A DNA stretch of 64,000 nucleotides from Acidobacteriota bacterium (GCA_018268935.1 JAFDVS010000061.1:41219-105218); one strand, 5' to 3'; shown: positions 1 through 8,212, numbered from the stretch's first letter. Numbers and translations are program-made. The notes: generated by a model not told the origin, from the sequence alone.

Positions 1-735
1 TTCGGTTCCGCTCACCGTGCCCACGCCTCCACTGAAGGCATGATCAAGTTCATGCCGCAGGCTGCCGCCGGATTGCTAATGGATCGCGAACTCGAATACC
101 TCACCAAGGTGACGTCGAATCCGCCACGGCCGTGTGTCGCCATCCTCGGCGGCGCCAAGGTCTCAGATAAAATTCAGGTCATCGAAAACCTGATGAAGTT
201 CGTCGATCAGATTCTCATCGGCGGCGCGATGGCTTACACGTTCCTCAAAGCCAAAGGCGAGCCTGTGGGCAAATCCCTGGTGGAAGACGACAAGCTCGAT
301 CTAGCCCGTAAGCTGATGGCCGATGCCGGCGATAAGCTGCTACTGCCCGTCGATCACGTTGTGGCCACGGAACTGAAGGAGGGCGCCGAAAACCAGACGG
401 TCACCACCATCCCCGATGGCACCATGGGCCTCGACATCGGCGATGCAACCATTGCCAAGTTCAGCGCGGTGATCGCCGGTGCGAAGAGCATTATCTGGAA
501 CGGCCCGATGGGCGTGTTCGAAAAGCCCCCGTTCGACAAAGGCACCGTGGCCGTGGCCAAGGCCGTTGCCGGAAGTGGCGTGCTCAGCGTCGTCGGCGGC
601 GGCGATTCGGAAAAGGCGATCAAAGCGGCCGGCGTGTCCAGCAAGATCTCGCACATCTCCACCGGCGGCGGCGCTTCGCTCGAATTCCTTGCCGGCGATG
701 TCCTGCCTGGCGTTGCCGCACTCACCGATAAGTAA
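1..735 (+). CDS. pgk: Phosphoglycerate kinase, 5' end outside the window
   Basis: C-terminal part of phosphoglycerate kinase, the cytosolic glycolytic enzyme that moves the acyl phosphate of 1,3-bisphosphoglycerate to ADP. The reading frame is open from base 1 (FGSAHRAHAS, the family's N-terminal-domain signature) to the TAA at 733, about 244 residues. That is the last 60% of a protein usually near 390-400 residues. Visible family blocks are the lysine-rich LGGAKVSDK hinge segment, the IWNGPMGVFE block and the GGGDS nucleotide-binding loop near the end, followed by STGGGASLEFL. No start codon is visible because the gene begins upstream. It is followed by a strong hairpin and a convergent gene. 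Identification is secure; only the true length is unknown. Confidence 0.97.
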   Translation, partial: FGSAHRAHASTEGMIKFMPQAAAGLLMDRELEYLTKVTSNPPRPCVAILGGAKVSDKIQVIENLMKFVDQILIGGAMAYTFLKAKGEPVGKSLVEDDKLDLARKLMADAGDKLLLPVDHVVATELKEGAENQTVTTIPDGTMGLDIGDATIAKFSAVIAGAKSIIWNGPMGVFEKPPFDKGTVAVAKAVAGSGVLSVVGGGDSEKAIKAAGVSSKISHISTGGGASLEFLAGDVLPGVAALTDK

Positions 736-742
736 TCAATTC

Positions 743-771
743 AGGGTGCGATCGTCAGGCGGTCGCACCCT
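743..771. terminator. Hairpin between convergent pgk and DUF1080-fusion genes
   Basis: A perfect 9-bp stem (AGGGTGCGA at 743-751 pairing with TCGCACCCT at 763-771) encloses an 11-base loop, eight bases after the pgk stop codon. It overlaps the stop codon of the convergent gene. There is no T-tract on either side, so it is best called a probable bidirectional terminator or 3'-end-stabilising hairpin rather than a canonical intrinsic terminator. Confidence 0.6.
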
Positions 772-1723
772 ACTCCTTGATCCAGATATTGCGGAACTGC
801 ACGATGCTGAACTGATCGTGAAGCTGCAGCCCGATAGGCCCGCGTGCCGGCCGCTTCGGATCCGCCTTAATGTCCGACACCAGCTTCCCGTTCAGCTTCA
901 CCCGGATCATCCCGTTCCGCGCCTCAATATCAAAGCTATTCCAATCGTCCTCTTTCATCGCTTCCTTCGGCGCCTTGGTGAAAGTATAGATGCTGCCCGT
1001 CGGCGTGGGGTCCGGATACTGATTGTTGATCTGAATCTCATACCCCAGCTTCGACGGAGTCCGGTTAAAATCCGGCGGCTTCGAAATCCCGTACTCTCCG
1101 CGCGACGTATCCCGGATGCTGATCCCGCTGTTGCCCTCCGTCTTCGTCCAGAACTCCACATGCAAATCGAAGTCGCCGAATTCCGCCTTCGTGTAAAGCC
1201 AAGCCTGGTTGTTGAGCCAGTCCCGATACGCTTTATCGTCCTTCAGCGGCGATTTGCCCGGCGAAAGAAACAGCCTGTCCCACACCCGCTGGCCACTCAA
1301 CGTGCCATCCGACAGCACGGTCCATTTGCCATCCCCGCGCGATTCCCATCCATCCAGCGTCTTTCCGTTGAACAGCAAACGGTAACCCTTGGGCGGCTTC
1401 GACTGCCCGTACACCGGGAGCACCGCAGCCAAAGCCAGCGCGAGGAAGATCTGGGAAAGCCGGCGTAATTTCGCTGAATCGAGCAGCAGGATCACCGCCG
1501 CGGCAGGCGTCATCAAAGCGGCCAGCGCGCTCCACGCTGCCTCCGGCAATCCTGCCAGGCGGAAGATCAAAAGCAGCGCAATAACTGACATCACCCAATA
1601 CAGCCGCATCCACGAGCGATGGCGAGGCGCCACCACATGCGCCGTCACGCGCGCGGCAAAGAATGGGGACAACTCGGGACGTGGTTCGCGCTTCAGTTGC
1701 TCTTGCAGGATGTTATCGCTCAT
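770..1723 (-). CDS. Anti-sigma-like membrane segment fused to a DUF1080 (3-keto-disaccharide hydrolase) domain
   Basis: A 317-residue protein with two parts. Residues 1-88 form a short charged N-terminus followed by hydrophobic segments at about 41-56 and 66-82, like the small membrane proteins often encoded just after ECF sigma genes. Residues 90-107 then look like a second start of export: a hydrophobic stretch ending in PVYGQS, as at a signal-peptidase site. From about 112 the chain is a DUF1080/3-keto-disaccharide hydrolase domain (LFNGKTLDGWES, GNSGISIR, QLHDQ motifs), a concanavalin-like fold found in secreted carbohydrate-active proteins. The start ATG at 1723 has AAGGA six bases upstream and overlaps the sigma gene by 11 bases, which suggests coupled translation. 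No ATG is available at the junction, so this reads as a genuine fusion or the product of an in-frame deletion. The DUF1080 call is firm; the anti-sigma role is inferred from position and topology only. Confidence 0.8.
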   Translation of the reverse strand: MSDNILQEQLKREPRPELSPFFAARVTAHVVAPRHRSWMRLYWVMSVIALLLIFRLAGLPEAAWSALAALMTPAAAVILLLDSAKLRRLSQIFLALALAAVLPVYGQSKPPKGYRLLFNGKTLDGWESRGDGKWTVLSDGTLSGQRVWDRLFLSPGKSPLKDDKAYRDWLNNQAWLYTKAEFGDFDLHVEFWTKTEGNSGISIRDTSRGEYGISKPPDFNRTPSKLGYEIQINNQYPDPTPTGSIYTFTKAPKEAMKEDDWNSFDIEARNGMIRVKLNGKLVSDIKADPKRPARGPIGLQLHDQFSIVQFRNIWIKE

Positions 1724-2252
1724 GTAGATTCCTTGGGGCCGTCAGCATGGCTTCCACCCGCTGCCTGCCGCGTGCCAGATACGACTTCACCGTTCCGGGC
1801 ACAAGCCCAGTATACTCGGAGATCTCTTCCATCGATGCGCCTTGCCAGTAATGCAAATAGAGCAGCGTTCGATACGTTTCCGGCAGTGCTTCCATGCATT
1901 GCGCGATCAGCAGACGCTGGTCCGCATTGTCGCTCGCCGCAGCCATGTGCAGTTCATCCACCGGCAGATGGGGAAGGCGGAAACTCGCCTTGCGCCGCCG
2001 GTCCAGGGCGCGGTTGCGGGCAATCGCATACAGCCACGTGCCGAAGTGACAACCGCGCTCGAATGTCTCCGCTTTCGTGTGAACAGCCAGAAACACCTCC
2101 TGCGTGACGTCCTCCGCTTCTGCATCGGAGTAGGGCCCGAGCACAGACGCCACCAGCCGGAATACCCTGTGCTGGTATTCCTCCACGAGTTGCCGGAAAT
2201 CTTGCGCTTCGCCGGTTTCAAAGAAACGCGGTGGCGCATTGGCGGGAGTCAT
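1713..2252 (-). CDS. ECF-type RNA polymerase sigma factor
   Basis: A 179-residue sigma-70 family protein of the extracytoplasmic-function group, directing RNA polymerase to a small set of stress or envelope promoters. Region 2 is visible as the acidic DVTQEVFLAVH block followed by GTWLYAIARNRALDRRR. Region 4 is the C-terminal helix-turn-helix from ALPETYRTLLYL through GLVPGTVKSYLARGRQ. Length is normal for the group and regions 1 and 3 are absent, as expected. Its ATG overlaps the stop of the upstream membrane-protein gene as ATGA, and its own end overlaps the next gene by 11 bases, so three proteins are translationally chained. The gene after it carries the candidate membrane anti-sigma segment, the usual arrangement for ECF factors. 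The promoters it recognises are not predictable from this window. Confidence 0.93.
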   Translation of the reverse strand: MTPANAPPRFFETGEAQDFRQLVEEYQHRVFRLVASVLGPYSDAEAEDVTQEVFLAVHTKAETFERGCHFGTWLYAIARNRALDRRRKASFRLPHLPVDELHMAAASDNADQRLLIAQCMEALPETYRTLLYLHYWQGASMEEISEYTGLVPGTVKSYLARGRQRVEAMLTAPRNLHER

Positions 2253-2656
2253 TGTTGTGGTGTTTCTGCCTTGCGATTAATCCACGCGTAGAGCAGCAGG
2301 CCGACACCCAGAAAGATCGGAATGAGACCCATCGACCACAGCGACTGCAGGTAATGGTCTTGAGAAATGATCAGCGCCGTGAGCGCCCCCGCACCGCCGA
2401 GAATAACCACAACGCCCACACCCGCAATTCGCCGTGGCGACACCGGCTTCCAATGCACGTGCTTGTCGCCCTCTTCCTCATCCTCGATCGCATAAGGTGG
2501 CAACTCGGGATAGGGCAGCCCCTTCTCAATCGCCTGCATCCGCTCCTTGTGAATCAGGTCAAAAACATGCAGCCGCCGTTTTGTTTTTTCCCGGTGGAAC
2601 AGATAAAAAATCAACGCCCATCCGAAGGCCCAGATTGGTCCCATGAACTTTTCCAT
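2249..2656 (-). CDS. Small membrane protein of unknown function upstream of the sigma factor
   Basis: A 135-residue protein with an N-terminal hydrophobic helix (about residues 6-20), a basic and acidic cytosolic stretch that includes an EDEEEGDKH patch, and two hydrophobic helices near 77-96 and 106-124. I do not recognise the family firmly. It resembles the small two- or three-helix proteins that often sit directly before ECF sigma genes in acidobacterial genomes. The ATG has AAAGGAAC about seven bases upstream. It lies 15 bases after the serine-hydrolase gene and overlaps the sigma gene by four bases, so it belongs to one operon with them. A role in sensing or in holding the sigma factor is possible but rests on position alone. 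Confidence 0.75.
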   Translation of the reverse strand: MEKFMGPIWAFGWALIFYLFHREKTKRRLHVFDLIHKERMQAIEKGLPYPELPPYAIEDEEEGDKHVHWKPVSPRRIAGVGVVVILGGAGALTALIISQDHYLQSLWSMGLIPIFLGVGLLLYAWINRKAETPQQ

Positions 2657-2671
2657 GTCAATGTTCCTTTC

Positions 2672-3925
2672 CTATTGCTTCTTCAGGCACCACACTTCAG
2701 CGCACAGATAAGCCGGGTTGCCGGCCTCGTCCCTCACGATGCGGAACTGTTCCAACTGCGCGCCCCCGGGAGCGCGGTACAGATTATCTCCCAGTTTTTG
2801 AATCGCGATCGTCCGTGCCCCGGCCTTCAGTCGTAGCGCTCCCTCGCCGAACACCAACTCCGCGCGCAGTGCGCCCCGATTGACATACATTCCCGCCAGT
2901 TGCCGTGCCTCGCCCTCTTCCATCCCAATGGCGGCAATCACCTTCCGCGCCGTCGCCGCCGTCACCTGCCCGCGCAGCGCCGCAGCCGTTCTGCTGAACA
3001 ACGCCCCAGTCCGGTTCCCAGCCAGGAAAACGGCCACCCCCTGCTCCGGATAAATCTCGAACCGGCTTCCATATCCCGCCCGCGCCCCTGTGTGAAACAG
3101 CCTCCCTTCTTCCAGTAACACTCCATAGCTGTACTGCTGGCCACTGCCCGTGCTCGCTGCCTTCGCCTTCCGTAGATCCTCCGGCAGTGCCCGGCTGAGA
3201 AACCGGGCCATATCCTCTGCATTCGAAAACAGCGATCCCGGAGGCCATGCCCCAGCGTGGTCCGGAAAAGGCCGTATCAGCTTGCCTGCCGGATCGTGCG
3301 GCAACGCCAGCGGATGCATCATCGCCTCGAACGGGCGGTAGGTGCTGGCTGTCATGCCATACGGCGCCAGCACAAGTTCGTGCACAGCCGCGGCAAAGGG
3401 CTTCCCCGTGATCCGCTCAATGACATGCCCCGCCAGCACATACCCGGGATTGGAATACGAAAACAGCTTCCCCGGTGGAGCAAGAACAAAATCTTCTCCG
3501 TATGTTTCCACATGGCGCCCGAGCGCGGATTCATCGTGAGGCCCATTCTGGGGTGCGTCATCCCTCAGCCCCGCCTGGTGCGAAAGCAACTGATGCATCG
3601 TTACCTTTCCGAACACCGCATGCCCGCCGATCGGCGCATGCAAGTCCAGCCGCCCATCAGTGGCCAACCGCAGTGCCGCCAGCGCCGTAAAAACCTTCGC
3701 CGTCGATCCCAGCCGGAACAGCGTCTTCTCGTTGACCGCCACTGGATCCTCAGCAGATCGCACGCCATACCCCTTCACCAGGACGGCCCTGCCCCCCTCC
3801 AACACAACCATCGCCGCGCCGGGAGCCCGCAGGCTCGACATCTCCTCCTGAAGCGTTTTCTCCACCACGGCGAGATCCAATCCGGCCAGTGGAACCGTTA
3901 TTAAAATCAATGGCAGTAGTTTCAC
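2672..3925 (-). CDS. Secreted beta-lactamase-fold serine hydrolase (class C / PBP4-like)
   Basis: A 417-residue serine hydrolase of the beta-lactamase/D-alanyl-D-alanine-carboxypeptidase-like family. An N-terminal hydrophobic stretch (residues 1-15) suggests export. The active-site motif S-x-x-K is STAK with Ser74 and Lys77. The second motif Y-x-N is YSN at 157-159, and a late HTG triad corresponds to the usual K/H-[ST]-G motif. Relatives include esterases, peptidases acting on D-amino-acid peptides and true AmpC enzymes; sequence alone does not distinguish them, and resistance should not be assumed. A C-terminal extension of about 90 residues follows the catalytic domain. The start is GTG at 3925 with no clear ribosome-binding site. 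It is the first gene of the sigma-factor operon and diverges from the TPR-redoxin gene by 60 bases. Confidence 0.88.
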   Translation of the reverse strand: MKLLPLILITVPLAGLDLAVVEKTLQEEMSSLRAPGAAMVVLEGGRAVLVKGYGVRSAEDPVAVNEKTLFRLGSTAKVFTALAALRLATDGRLDLHAPIGGHAVFGKVTMHQLLSHQAGLRDDAPQNGPHDESALGRHVETYGEDFVLAPPGKLFSYSNPGYVLAGHVIERITGKPFAAAVHELVLAPYGMTASTYRPFEAMMHPLALPHDPAGKLIRPFPDHAGAWPPGSLFSNAEDMARFLSRALPEDLRKAKAASTGSGQQYSYGVLLEEGRLFHTGARAGYGSRFEIYPEQGVAVFLAGNRTGALFSRTAAALRGQVTAATARKVIAAIGMEEGEARQLAGMYVNRGALRAELVFGEGALRLKAGARTIAIQKLGDNLYRAPGGAQLEQFRIVRDEAGNPAYLCAEVWCLKKQ

Positions 3926-3985
3926 GTCATTGATACGAACGAACCCCTGCTGCGGTTGCAGTGGACTGCTGAGAGAATGGAGAAC

Positions 3986-6190
3986 ATGCGATTTCTGGGA
4001 ATCCTCTTGCTCGTTACGAGTGCGTCACTGGCACAAACCAGTCCGTCGCCCAAGGACAAAATCGACAACTACAAGCTGGGTCATTCCCACAAGGGCGAAG
4101 AGTTCGACGTCGGCCCCCGCCAGAAACCCTGGGAGATGCGCGACATCGGCCACGTGCACTTCCCCATCACCGTCCAAAACAAAGAGGTGCAGAAATGGTT
4201 TGACCAGGGCGTCACCCTGCTGCACTCGTTCTGGGACTACGAAGCAGAACGCGCCTTCCGCTGGTGCCTCAAACTGGAGCCCGAAAACGCCATGGCCTAC
4301 TGGGGCTTGGCCCGCGCCACCGGTGACAAGCGCTCCGTCGAGTTCATCCGCGAAGCAGCCAAACGCAAGAACAAAGTCACCGAACGTGAAAAGCTCCACA
4401 TCGAAGCGCTCGAAGCCCTCTACGCCAGCGAAAAGCTGCGCGACCGTGACGACGACTACCGTCAGCGCAACCGCGAGTACAAGAAGATCCTCGAAACCAT
4501 CGCCGTCAAATTCCCCGAAGACCTGGAAGCGAAAGCGCTGCTCGCCCTCGCCAACATGGGCGATTCCCGCTACGGCACCGAACTCATCGTTCGCGAAATC
4601 CTCTCCAAACAGCCCGATCATCCCGGCGCCCACCACTACCGCATCCACAACTGGAACTACCACCAGCCCGAGCAGGCTCTCGAAAGCTGCCGCCGCTATG
4701 GCCAGATTGCTCCTGGCATTGGTCATGCGCTCCACATGCCCGGCCACGTCTTCGCCACCGCAGGCATGTGGCACGAGGCCGCTATCAGTATGGACTCCGC
4801 CACCCGCGCCGAAAAACGCTACATGCTGGAGCGCCTCACCTTCCCCTTCAATAATTGGAACTACGGCCACAACCGCGCCTACTTGAGCTACATCCAGGAA
4901 CAACTGGGCATGGGCGAAGCGGCCATCTTCGGAGCGCGCCAGTTGATGGATGCCCCGCTCGATCCCGACCACAATTCCGACGTGCCCTACAGCAGCCACT
5001 CACAGGGGATTGCCGCCATGCTCCGCGCCTCCATCAAGTTCGAACGCTGGGAAGACCTGCTGCGAGCGAGCACCATTCCTTGGCGGGAAATCTTCTCTGA
5101 CAAAATCCACAAGGCTTACGCAGAAACACGGGCGCACCTTGCCCTCGGCCGCATCGACAAAGCCGCCAAGAGCTTCGAAGCGCATCAGGCCCTGAAAGCA
5201 GAATTGGAAAAGAACAAGCCATCCAAGGATCTGTATGAGCTCCAATCGAAGGAACTGCAAGCCCGCATGGCCCTCGCGCGCGGCGAAACGCTATCCGGCT
5301 TGGCGATGCTCGCCGAGGCGGCGGAAAAACAGTTCGACATGCAAAAGGGCGACAACGATCCGCCGCGCTATCCGGAGGTGCTCTATATCGCACTCGGAAC
5401 AGCCTATCTCGATGCCAAAAGCCCCCACCTGGCGCGTCAGGCCTTTGCGAAAGCACTGGAACTGACGCGCAACGATATCTTCGCCCTCGCCGGCCTCGTG
5501 CAGGCCCACCACGCGCTGGGTGAACACAGCGAAGCCCAATCCGCCATGGCGCGTTTGCTGTTCACCGCATCAGGTGCCGACAAAGGCGTGCCCGCGCTTG
5601 CCCGAGCCATCGCCACCGGCGTCAAAGCCGAGCCCAAGGATCACTCCCCCGGCACGCAACGGCGCTACACCGAAACGTCCCTATCCCAGTTTGGGCCCGC
5701 CGTCTGGGAACCGTTTCCGGCCCCTGAGTTGGACGCTGTGGATCCCGAAGGCAAGCATGTCACGCTCAATGAATACCGCGGAAAGAACATCCTGCTCGTT
5801 TTCTATTTGGGCCGCGAATGCCTGCATTGCATGAAGCAATTAAATGATATTCAGGCAAAGAAGAACGATTGGGAGCGGCTGGAAACCGTCGTCCTGGCCG
5901 TCAGCGGAAACAAGCCCGAAGACAACGCCCGGAACTTGAAATCCATCCAGCTACCAGCCGTGCGTTTGCTCTCCGATGCCGGCTTCGCCAACGCCCGCCG
6001 CTACCGCTCCTACGACGATTTCGAAGAGATGGAGCTCCACTCCACCATCCTCATCGATAAAAAGGGCAGAGTGCACTGGGCCCGCACCGGCGGCGAACCG
6101 TTCGGCAAGATGGACTTCCTTCTGAAACAGGTGGAACGCATGAACGCCGCCGTGGAAACAGACAAGGCCCCATCCGGCGGCGGATTCTAA
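3986..6190 (+). CDS. Secreted tetratricopeptide-repeat protein with C-terminal redoxin domain
   Basis: A 734-residue protein. It starts with a signal peptide (MRFLGILLLVTSASLAQ), which is why I prefer the ATG at 3986 over an upstream ATG at 3956; a GGAG lies just before it. Residues from about 60 to 560 are helical, with repeated TPR-like A-x-x-x-Y/W-G-L-A and A-L-G-T-A-Y patterns, and include HMPGHVF and NWNYGHNRAYL blocks common in secreted acidobacterial TPR proteins. From about 575 the chain becomes an AhpC/TSA-type thioredoxin fold with a C-L-H-C active-site pair (Cys612 and Cys615) in GRECLHCMKQ, followed by a conserved STILIDKKGRVHW strand. A periplasmic thiol-disulfide role on a scaffold is likely; the partner is unknown. 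Confidence 0.85.
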   Translation: MRFLGILLLVTSASLAQTSPSPKDKIDNYKLGHSHKGEEFDVGPRQKPWEMRDIGHVHFPITVQNKEVQKWFDQGVTLLHSFWDYEAERAFRWCLKLEPENAMAYWGLARATGDKRSVEFIREAAKRKNKVTEREKLHIEALEALYASEKLRDRDDDYRQRNREYKKILETIAVKFPEDLEAKALLALANMGDSRYGTELIVREILSKQPDHPGAHHYRIHNWNYHQPEQALESCRRYGQIAPGIGHALHMPGHVFATAGMWHEAAISMDSATRAEKRYMLERLTFPFNNWNYGHNRAYLSYIQEQLGMGEAAIFGARQLMDAPLDPDHNSDVPYSSHSQGIAAMLRASIKFERWEDLLRASTIPWREIFSDKIHKAYAETRAHLALGRIDKAAKSFEAHQALKAELEKNKPSKDLYELQSKELQARMALARGETLSGLAMLAEAAEKQFDMQKGDNDPPRYPEVLYIALGTAYLDAKSPHLARQAFAKALELTRNDIFALAGLVQAHHALGEHSEAQSAMARLLFTASGADKGVPALARAIATGVKAEPKDHSPGTQRRYTETSLSQFGPAVWEPFPAPELDAVDPEGKHVTLNEYRGKNILLVFYLGRECLHCMKQLNDIQAKKNDWERLETVVLAVSGNKPEDNARNLKSIQLPAVRLLSDAGFANARRYRSYDDFEEMELHSTILIDKKGRVHWARTGGEPFGKMDFLLKQVERMNAAVETDKAPSGGGF

Positions 6191-6204
6191 GGTACATTGT
6201 GTTT

Positions 6205-6510
6205 ATGAAGAAACTTCTCTTTGGCACGCTTTTTCTGGGCACGGCCATGATGGCCGCGGACATGACTGGGTGGATCAGTGACGCATCCTGCGGTTCCTCC
6301 AACGCGAATGCCTCCAAGGCCTCCCGCGATTGCGCACAAACCTGCATCAAGTCCGGCTCAAAAGCCGTCTTCGTTGCCGATGAAGGGGGCAAGGTGTATC
6401 AGCTATCCGATCCCGCCAAAGCCGCTAAGTTCCTGGATAAGAAGGTGAAAGTGTCCGGTAAGGTGGCTGGGGACAAGATCGAGATGGCTTCCATCGCCTA
6501 CGTGCAGTAA
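6205..6510 (+). CDS. Small secreted protein with four cysteines, unknown function
   Basis: A 101-residue protein with a signal peptide (MKKLLFGTLFLGTAMMA). The mature part contains WISDASCGSSNANAS and RDCAQTCIKSG, then a short beta-rich domain ending in KVSGKVAGDKIEMASI, like the small OB-fold-like or DUF5818-like secreted proteins that are abundant in Acidobacteriota. The ATG at 6205 is preferred to a GTG at 6199 because it begins the signal peptide directly. It lies 15 bases after the TPR-redoxin gene and is probably co-transcribed. The Cys pattern suggests disulfides in the periplasm, perhaps substrates of the neighbouring redoxin domain, but that is inference. Confidence 0.75.
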   Translation: MKKLLFGTLFLGTAMMAADMTGWISDASCGSSNANASKASRDCAQTCIKSGSKAVFVADEGGKVYQLSDPAKAAKFLDKKVKVSGKVAGDKIEMASIAYVQ

Positions 6511-6520
6511 CTCGAATTCC

Positions 6521-6551
6521 GGGGGCATCGGAGCCTGTCTCAATTGCCCCC
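6521..6551 (+). terminator. Hairpin after the small secreted protein gene
   Basis: GGGGGCA at 6521-6527 pairs perfectly with TGCCCCC at 6545-6551 across a 17-base loop, starting 11 bases after the stop codon. No T-run follows. It is a plausible 3' hairpin separating the secreted-protein genes from the next cassette. Confidence 0.45.
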
Positions 6552-6599
6552 ATTAAAGCCTAACCCCAAATCACCCGATAAGCCCAAAGAAGGCCCACC

Positions 6600-6782
6600 A
6601 TGCCCCCCAGAAGCATCACCGAACTCCTCGAAGAAGAAGAAGGCCCTTTCCGTCCCCCGACGTCCTTCCCCTTCAAACCATCCGTCCCCGAAGAACGCAT
6701 CGCTGCCGTCGTCGCACGGGTCCACGCCCAGAGCCTCGCCGAGAATGACACCTTGAAGAAAGGTGTCTCGCCGAAAGAATAA
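6600..6782 (+). CDS. Small 60-residue protein overlapping the FINCPFD gene
   Basis: A short gene that I judge real because AAGAAGG precedes its ATG at good spacing, its codon use matches neighbours, and its last 20 bases overlap the GTG of the next gene. The peptide is soluble and charged: an acidic TELLEEEEG stretch, a proline-rich middle (FRPPTSFPFKPSVPEE) and a predicted helix ending in VVARVHAQSLAEND. I do not recognise a family. Close coupling to the following conserved alpha/beta protein suggests the two act together, for example as a partner or regulator, but nothing in the sequence shows which. Confidence 0.6.
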   Translation: MPPRSITELLEEEEGPFRPPTSFPFKPSVPEERIAAVVARVHAQSLAENDTLKKGVSPKE

Positions 6783-7392
6783 CCCGTTCGTTTTCATCAA
6801 CTGCCCCTTCGATCCCTTCTATCGCCCCCTATTCGAACGCATCTGTTTTACCCTCCTCTGCTGCGGTTATACCCCCCGCTGTAGCCTCGAAGACCTCAAC
6901 TCCGGCATCCCCCGCCTCCAGAAACTCACCCGCCTCATCCCCCAATGCCCCCTCGGCATCCACGACCTCACCCGCACCGAAACCGGCATCAACGACCTCC
7001 CCCGCTTCAACATGCCCTTCGAACTCGGCCTTTACCTTGGCTCCCGCATCTTCGGCAATGGCAACCACCGCCCGCATCAGACGCTGATCCTCGTCAAACA
7101 CCCCCATCATTACCAGGCTTTCATTTCCGACATCGCCGGTAACGACCCGCTCGTCTACACCACGGAAGACGAACTCGTGGCCCGCATCTACGATTGGCTC
7201 CAGGCGTAAAACGAAACCCGCCTCCCCGGCCCACGCAAAATACTCCGCGCATTTTGCCAATTTCAGAAAGAACTCCCCGTTTACCGCCGCGAACTGGGCC
7301 TCGACGCCAATCCGCTCTCCTTCAACGACCTCGTCTACCTCAGCCGTCACCTGCTCGCGCGCTACACTGAAGTCCTCAGTCATGCCCTTTGA
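6763..7392 (+). pseudogene. Conserved FINCPFD/GIHDLTR alpha/beta protein gene interrupted by an in-frame TAA
   Basis: The frame starts at GTG 6763 and reads 148 codons to TAA at 7207-7209. It then stays open in the same frame for 60 more codons to TGA at 7390-7392. Residues 1-148 carry the blocks FVFINCPFD, GIHDLTRTE and LPRFNMPFELGLYLG followed by FISDIAG, a pattern I recall from a widespread family of uncharacterised proteins of about 200 residues with a probable Rossmann-like or TIR/deoxyribosyltransferase-like fold. In that family, as I remember it, an L-P-G ... F-Q-x-x-L-P ... L-x-F-x-D-Y/L segment closes the protein. The codons after the TAA encode exactly such a segment (RLPGPRKI, FQKELPVYRRELGLD, LSFNDLVYL). 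The stop therefore most likely cuts a once full-length protein. Alternatives are a sequencing error, readthrough, or a functional short form. The tail overlaps hemD by 11 bases. The gene follows and overlaps a 60-residue gene. Confidence 0.7.
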
Positions 7393-8212
7393 CGGATTAC
7401 GTGTACTCTCGCTCGAAAGCCGCCGCGCCGCGGAGATCGCCACCCTCATCCGCAACCATGGCGGCGACCCCTTCGTCGCGCCCTCCATGCGTGAAGCCCC
7501 GCTCGAAGAGAACGATCACGTCTTCACCTTCGGCCACAGCCTGCTCGCCGGCGAATTCGACATGATGATCTTCCTCACCGGCGTCGGCACACGCGCGCTG
7601 CACAAATTGCTGATCACGCGCATCCCCGAACCCGAGATCCTCGAAGCGCTCGGCAGACTCACCAAAGTGGTGCGCGGCCCCAAACCCGCCGCCGCCCTCC
7701 GTGAACTGAAGCTCACCATCGACATCAGCGTTCCCGAACCCAACACCTGGCGCGAACTCCTCACTACCATCGCCGGCAGAGAAGGGAAGCGCATCGCCAT
7801 TCAGGAATACGGACGCACCAACGAAGAACTCGTCGACGCACTCCAACAGCGCGGCTCCGCTGTGACCACCGTCCGCATCTACCAGTGGCAACTTCCCGAG
7901 GACACAACACCCCTTCGCGACGCCGCGCTCCGTCTCAGCCGCGGTGAATTCGACGTGGCCCTCTTCACCACCGCCATGCAGGTGCCGCATCTGCTCAAAA
8001 TGGCCGCCGAACAGGGTGTGGAAGCCGAAACACTGGAGGCTCTCCGCCACGGAACCGCCATCGCCTCCATCGGACCCACCTGCAGCGAAATGCTCGACGA
8101 TTACGGTATCCCCACCGACATCACCCCTTCGCACCCGAAGATGGGGTTCCTGGTGAAAGAAGCAGGTGAACAAGCCCACGCCGTCCTGGAGCGCAAACGG
8201 GCTGCCACATGA
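7382..8212 (+). CDS. hemD: Uroporphyrinogen-III synthase
   Basis: A 276-residue cytosolic enzyme that closes hydroxymethylbilane to uroporphyrinogen III with inversion of ring D, in heme and other tetrapyrrole synthesis. The two-domain HemD pattern is present: an N-terminal VLSLESRRAAEIATLI, FLTGVGTRAL and VVRGPKPAAALREL half, then RIAIQEYGRTNEELVDAL, the FTTAMQVPHLL strand-helix and GTAIASIGPTCSEMLDDYGI in the second half. HemD proteins are poorly conserved, so the call rests on the overall block order and length. Its start overlaps the tail of the interrupted upstream frame and its end overlaps atpZ as ATGA, so it is translated with the ATP synthase genes. No other heme genes are in the window. 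Confidence 0.85.
   Translation: MPFDGLRVLSLESRRAAEIATLIRNHGGDPFVAPSMREAPLEENDHVFTFGHSLLAGEFDMMIFLTGVGTRALHKLLITRIPEPEILEALGRLTKVVRGPKPAAALRELKLTIDISVPEPNTWRELLTTIAGREGKRIAIQEYGRTNEELVDALQQRGSAVTTVRIYQWQLPEDTTPLRDAALRLSRGEFDVALFTTAMQVPHLLKMAAEQGVEAETLEALRHGTAIASIGPTCSEMLDDYGIPTDITPSHPKMGFLVKEAGEQAHAVLERKRAAT

Noticed and set aside
2672..3925. Calling the serine hydrolase a resistance beta-lactamase and linking it to the BlaI gene
   Set aside because: The motifs fit many esterases and peptidases, the two loci are 37 kb apart, and no BlaI operator was recognised.
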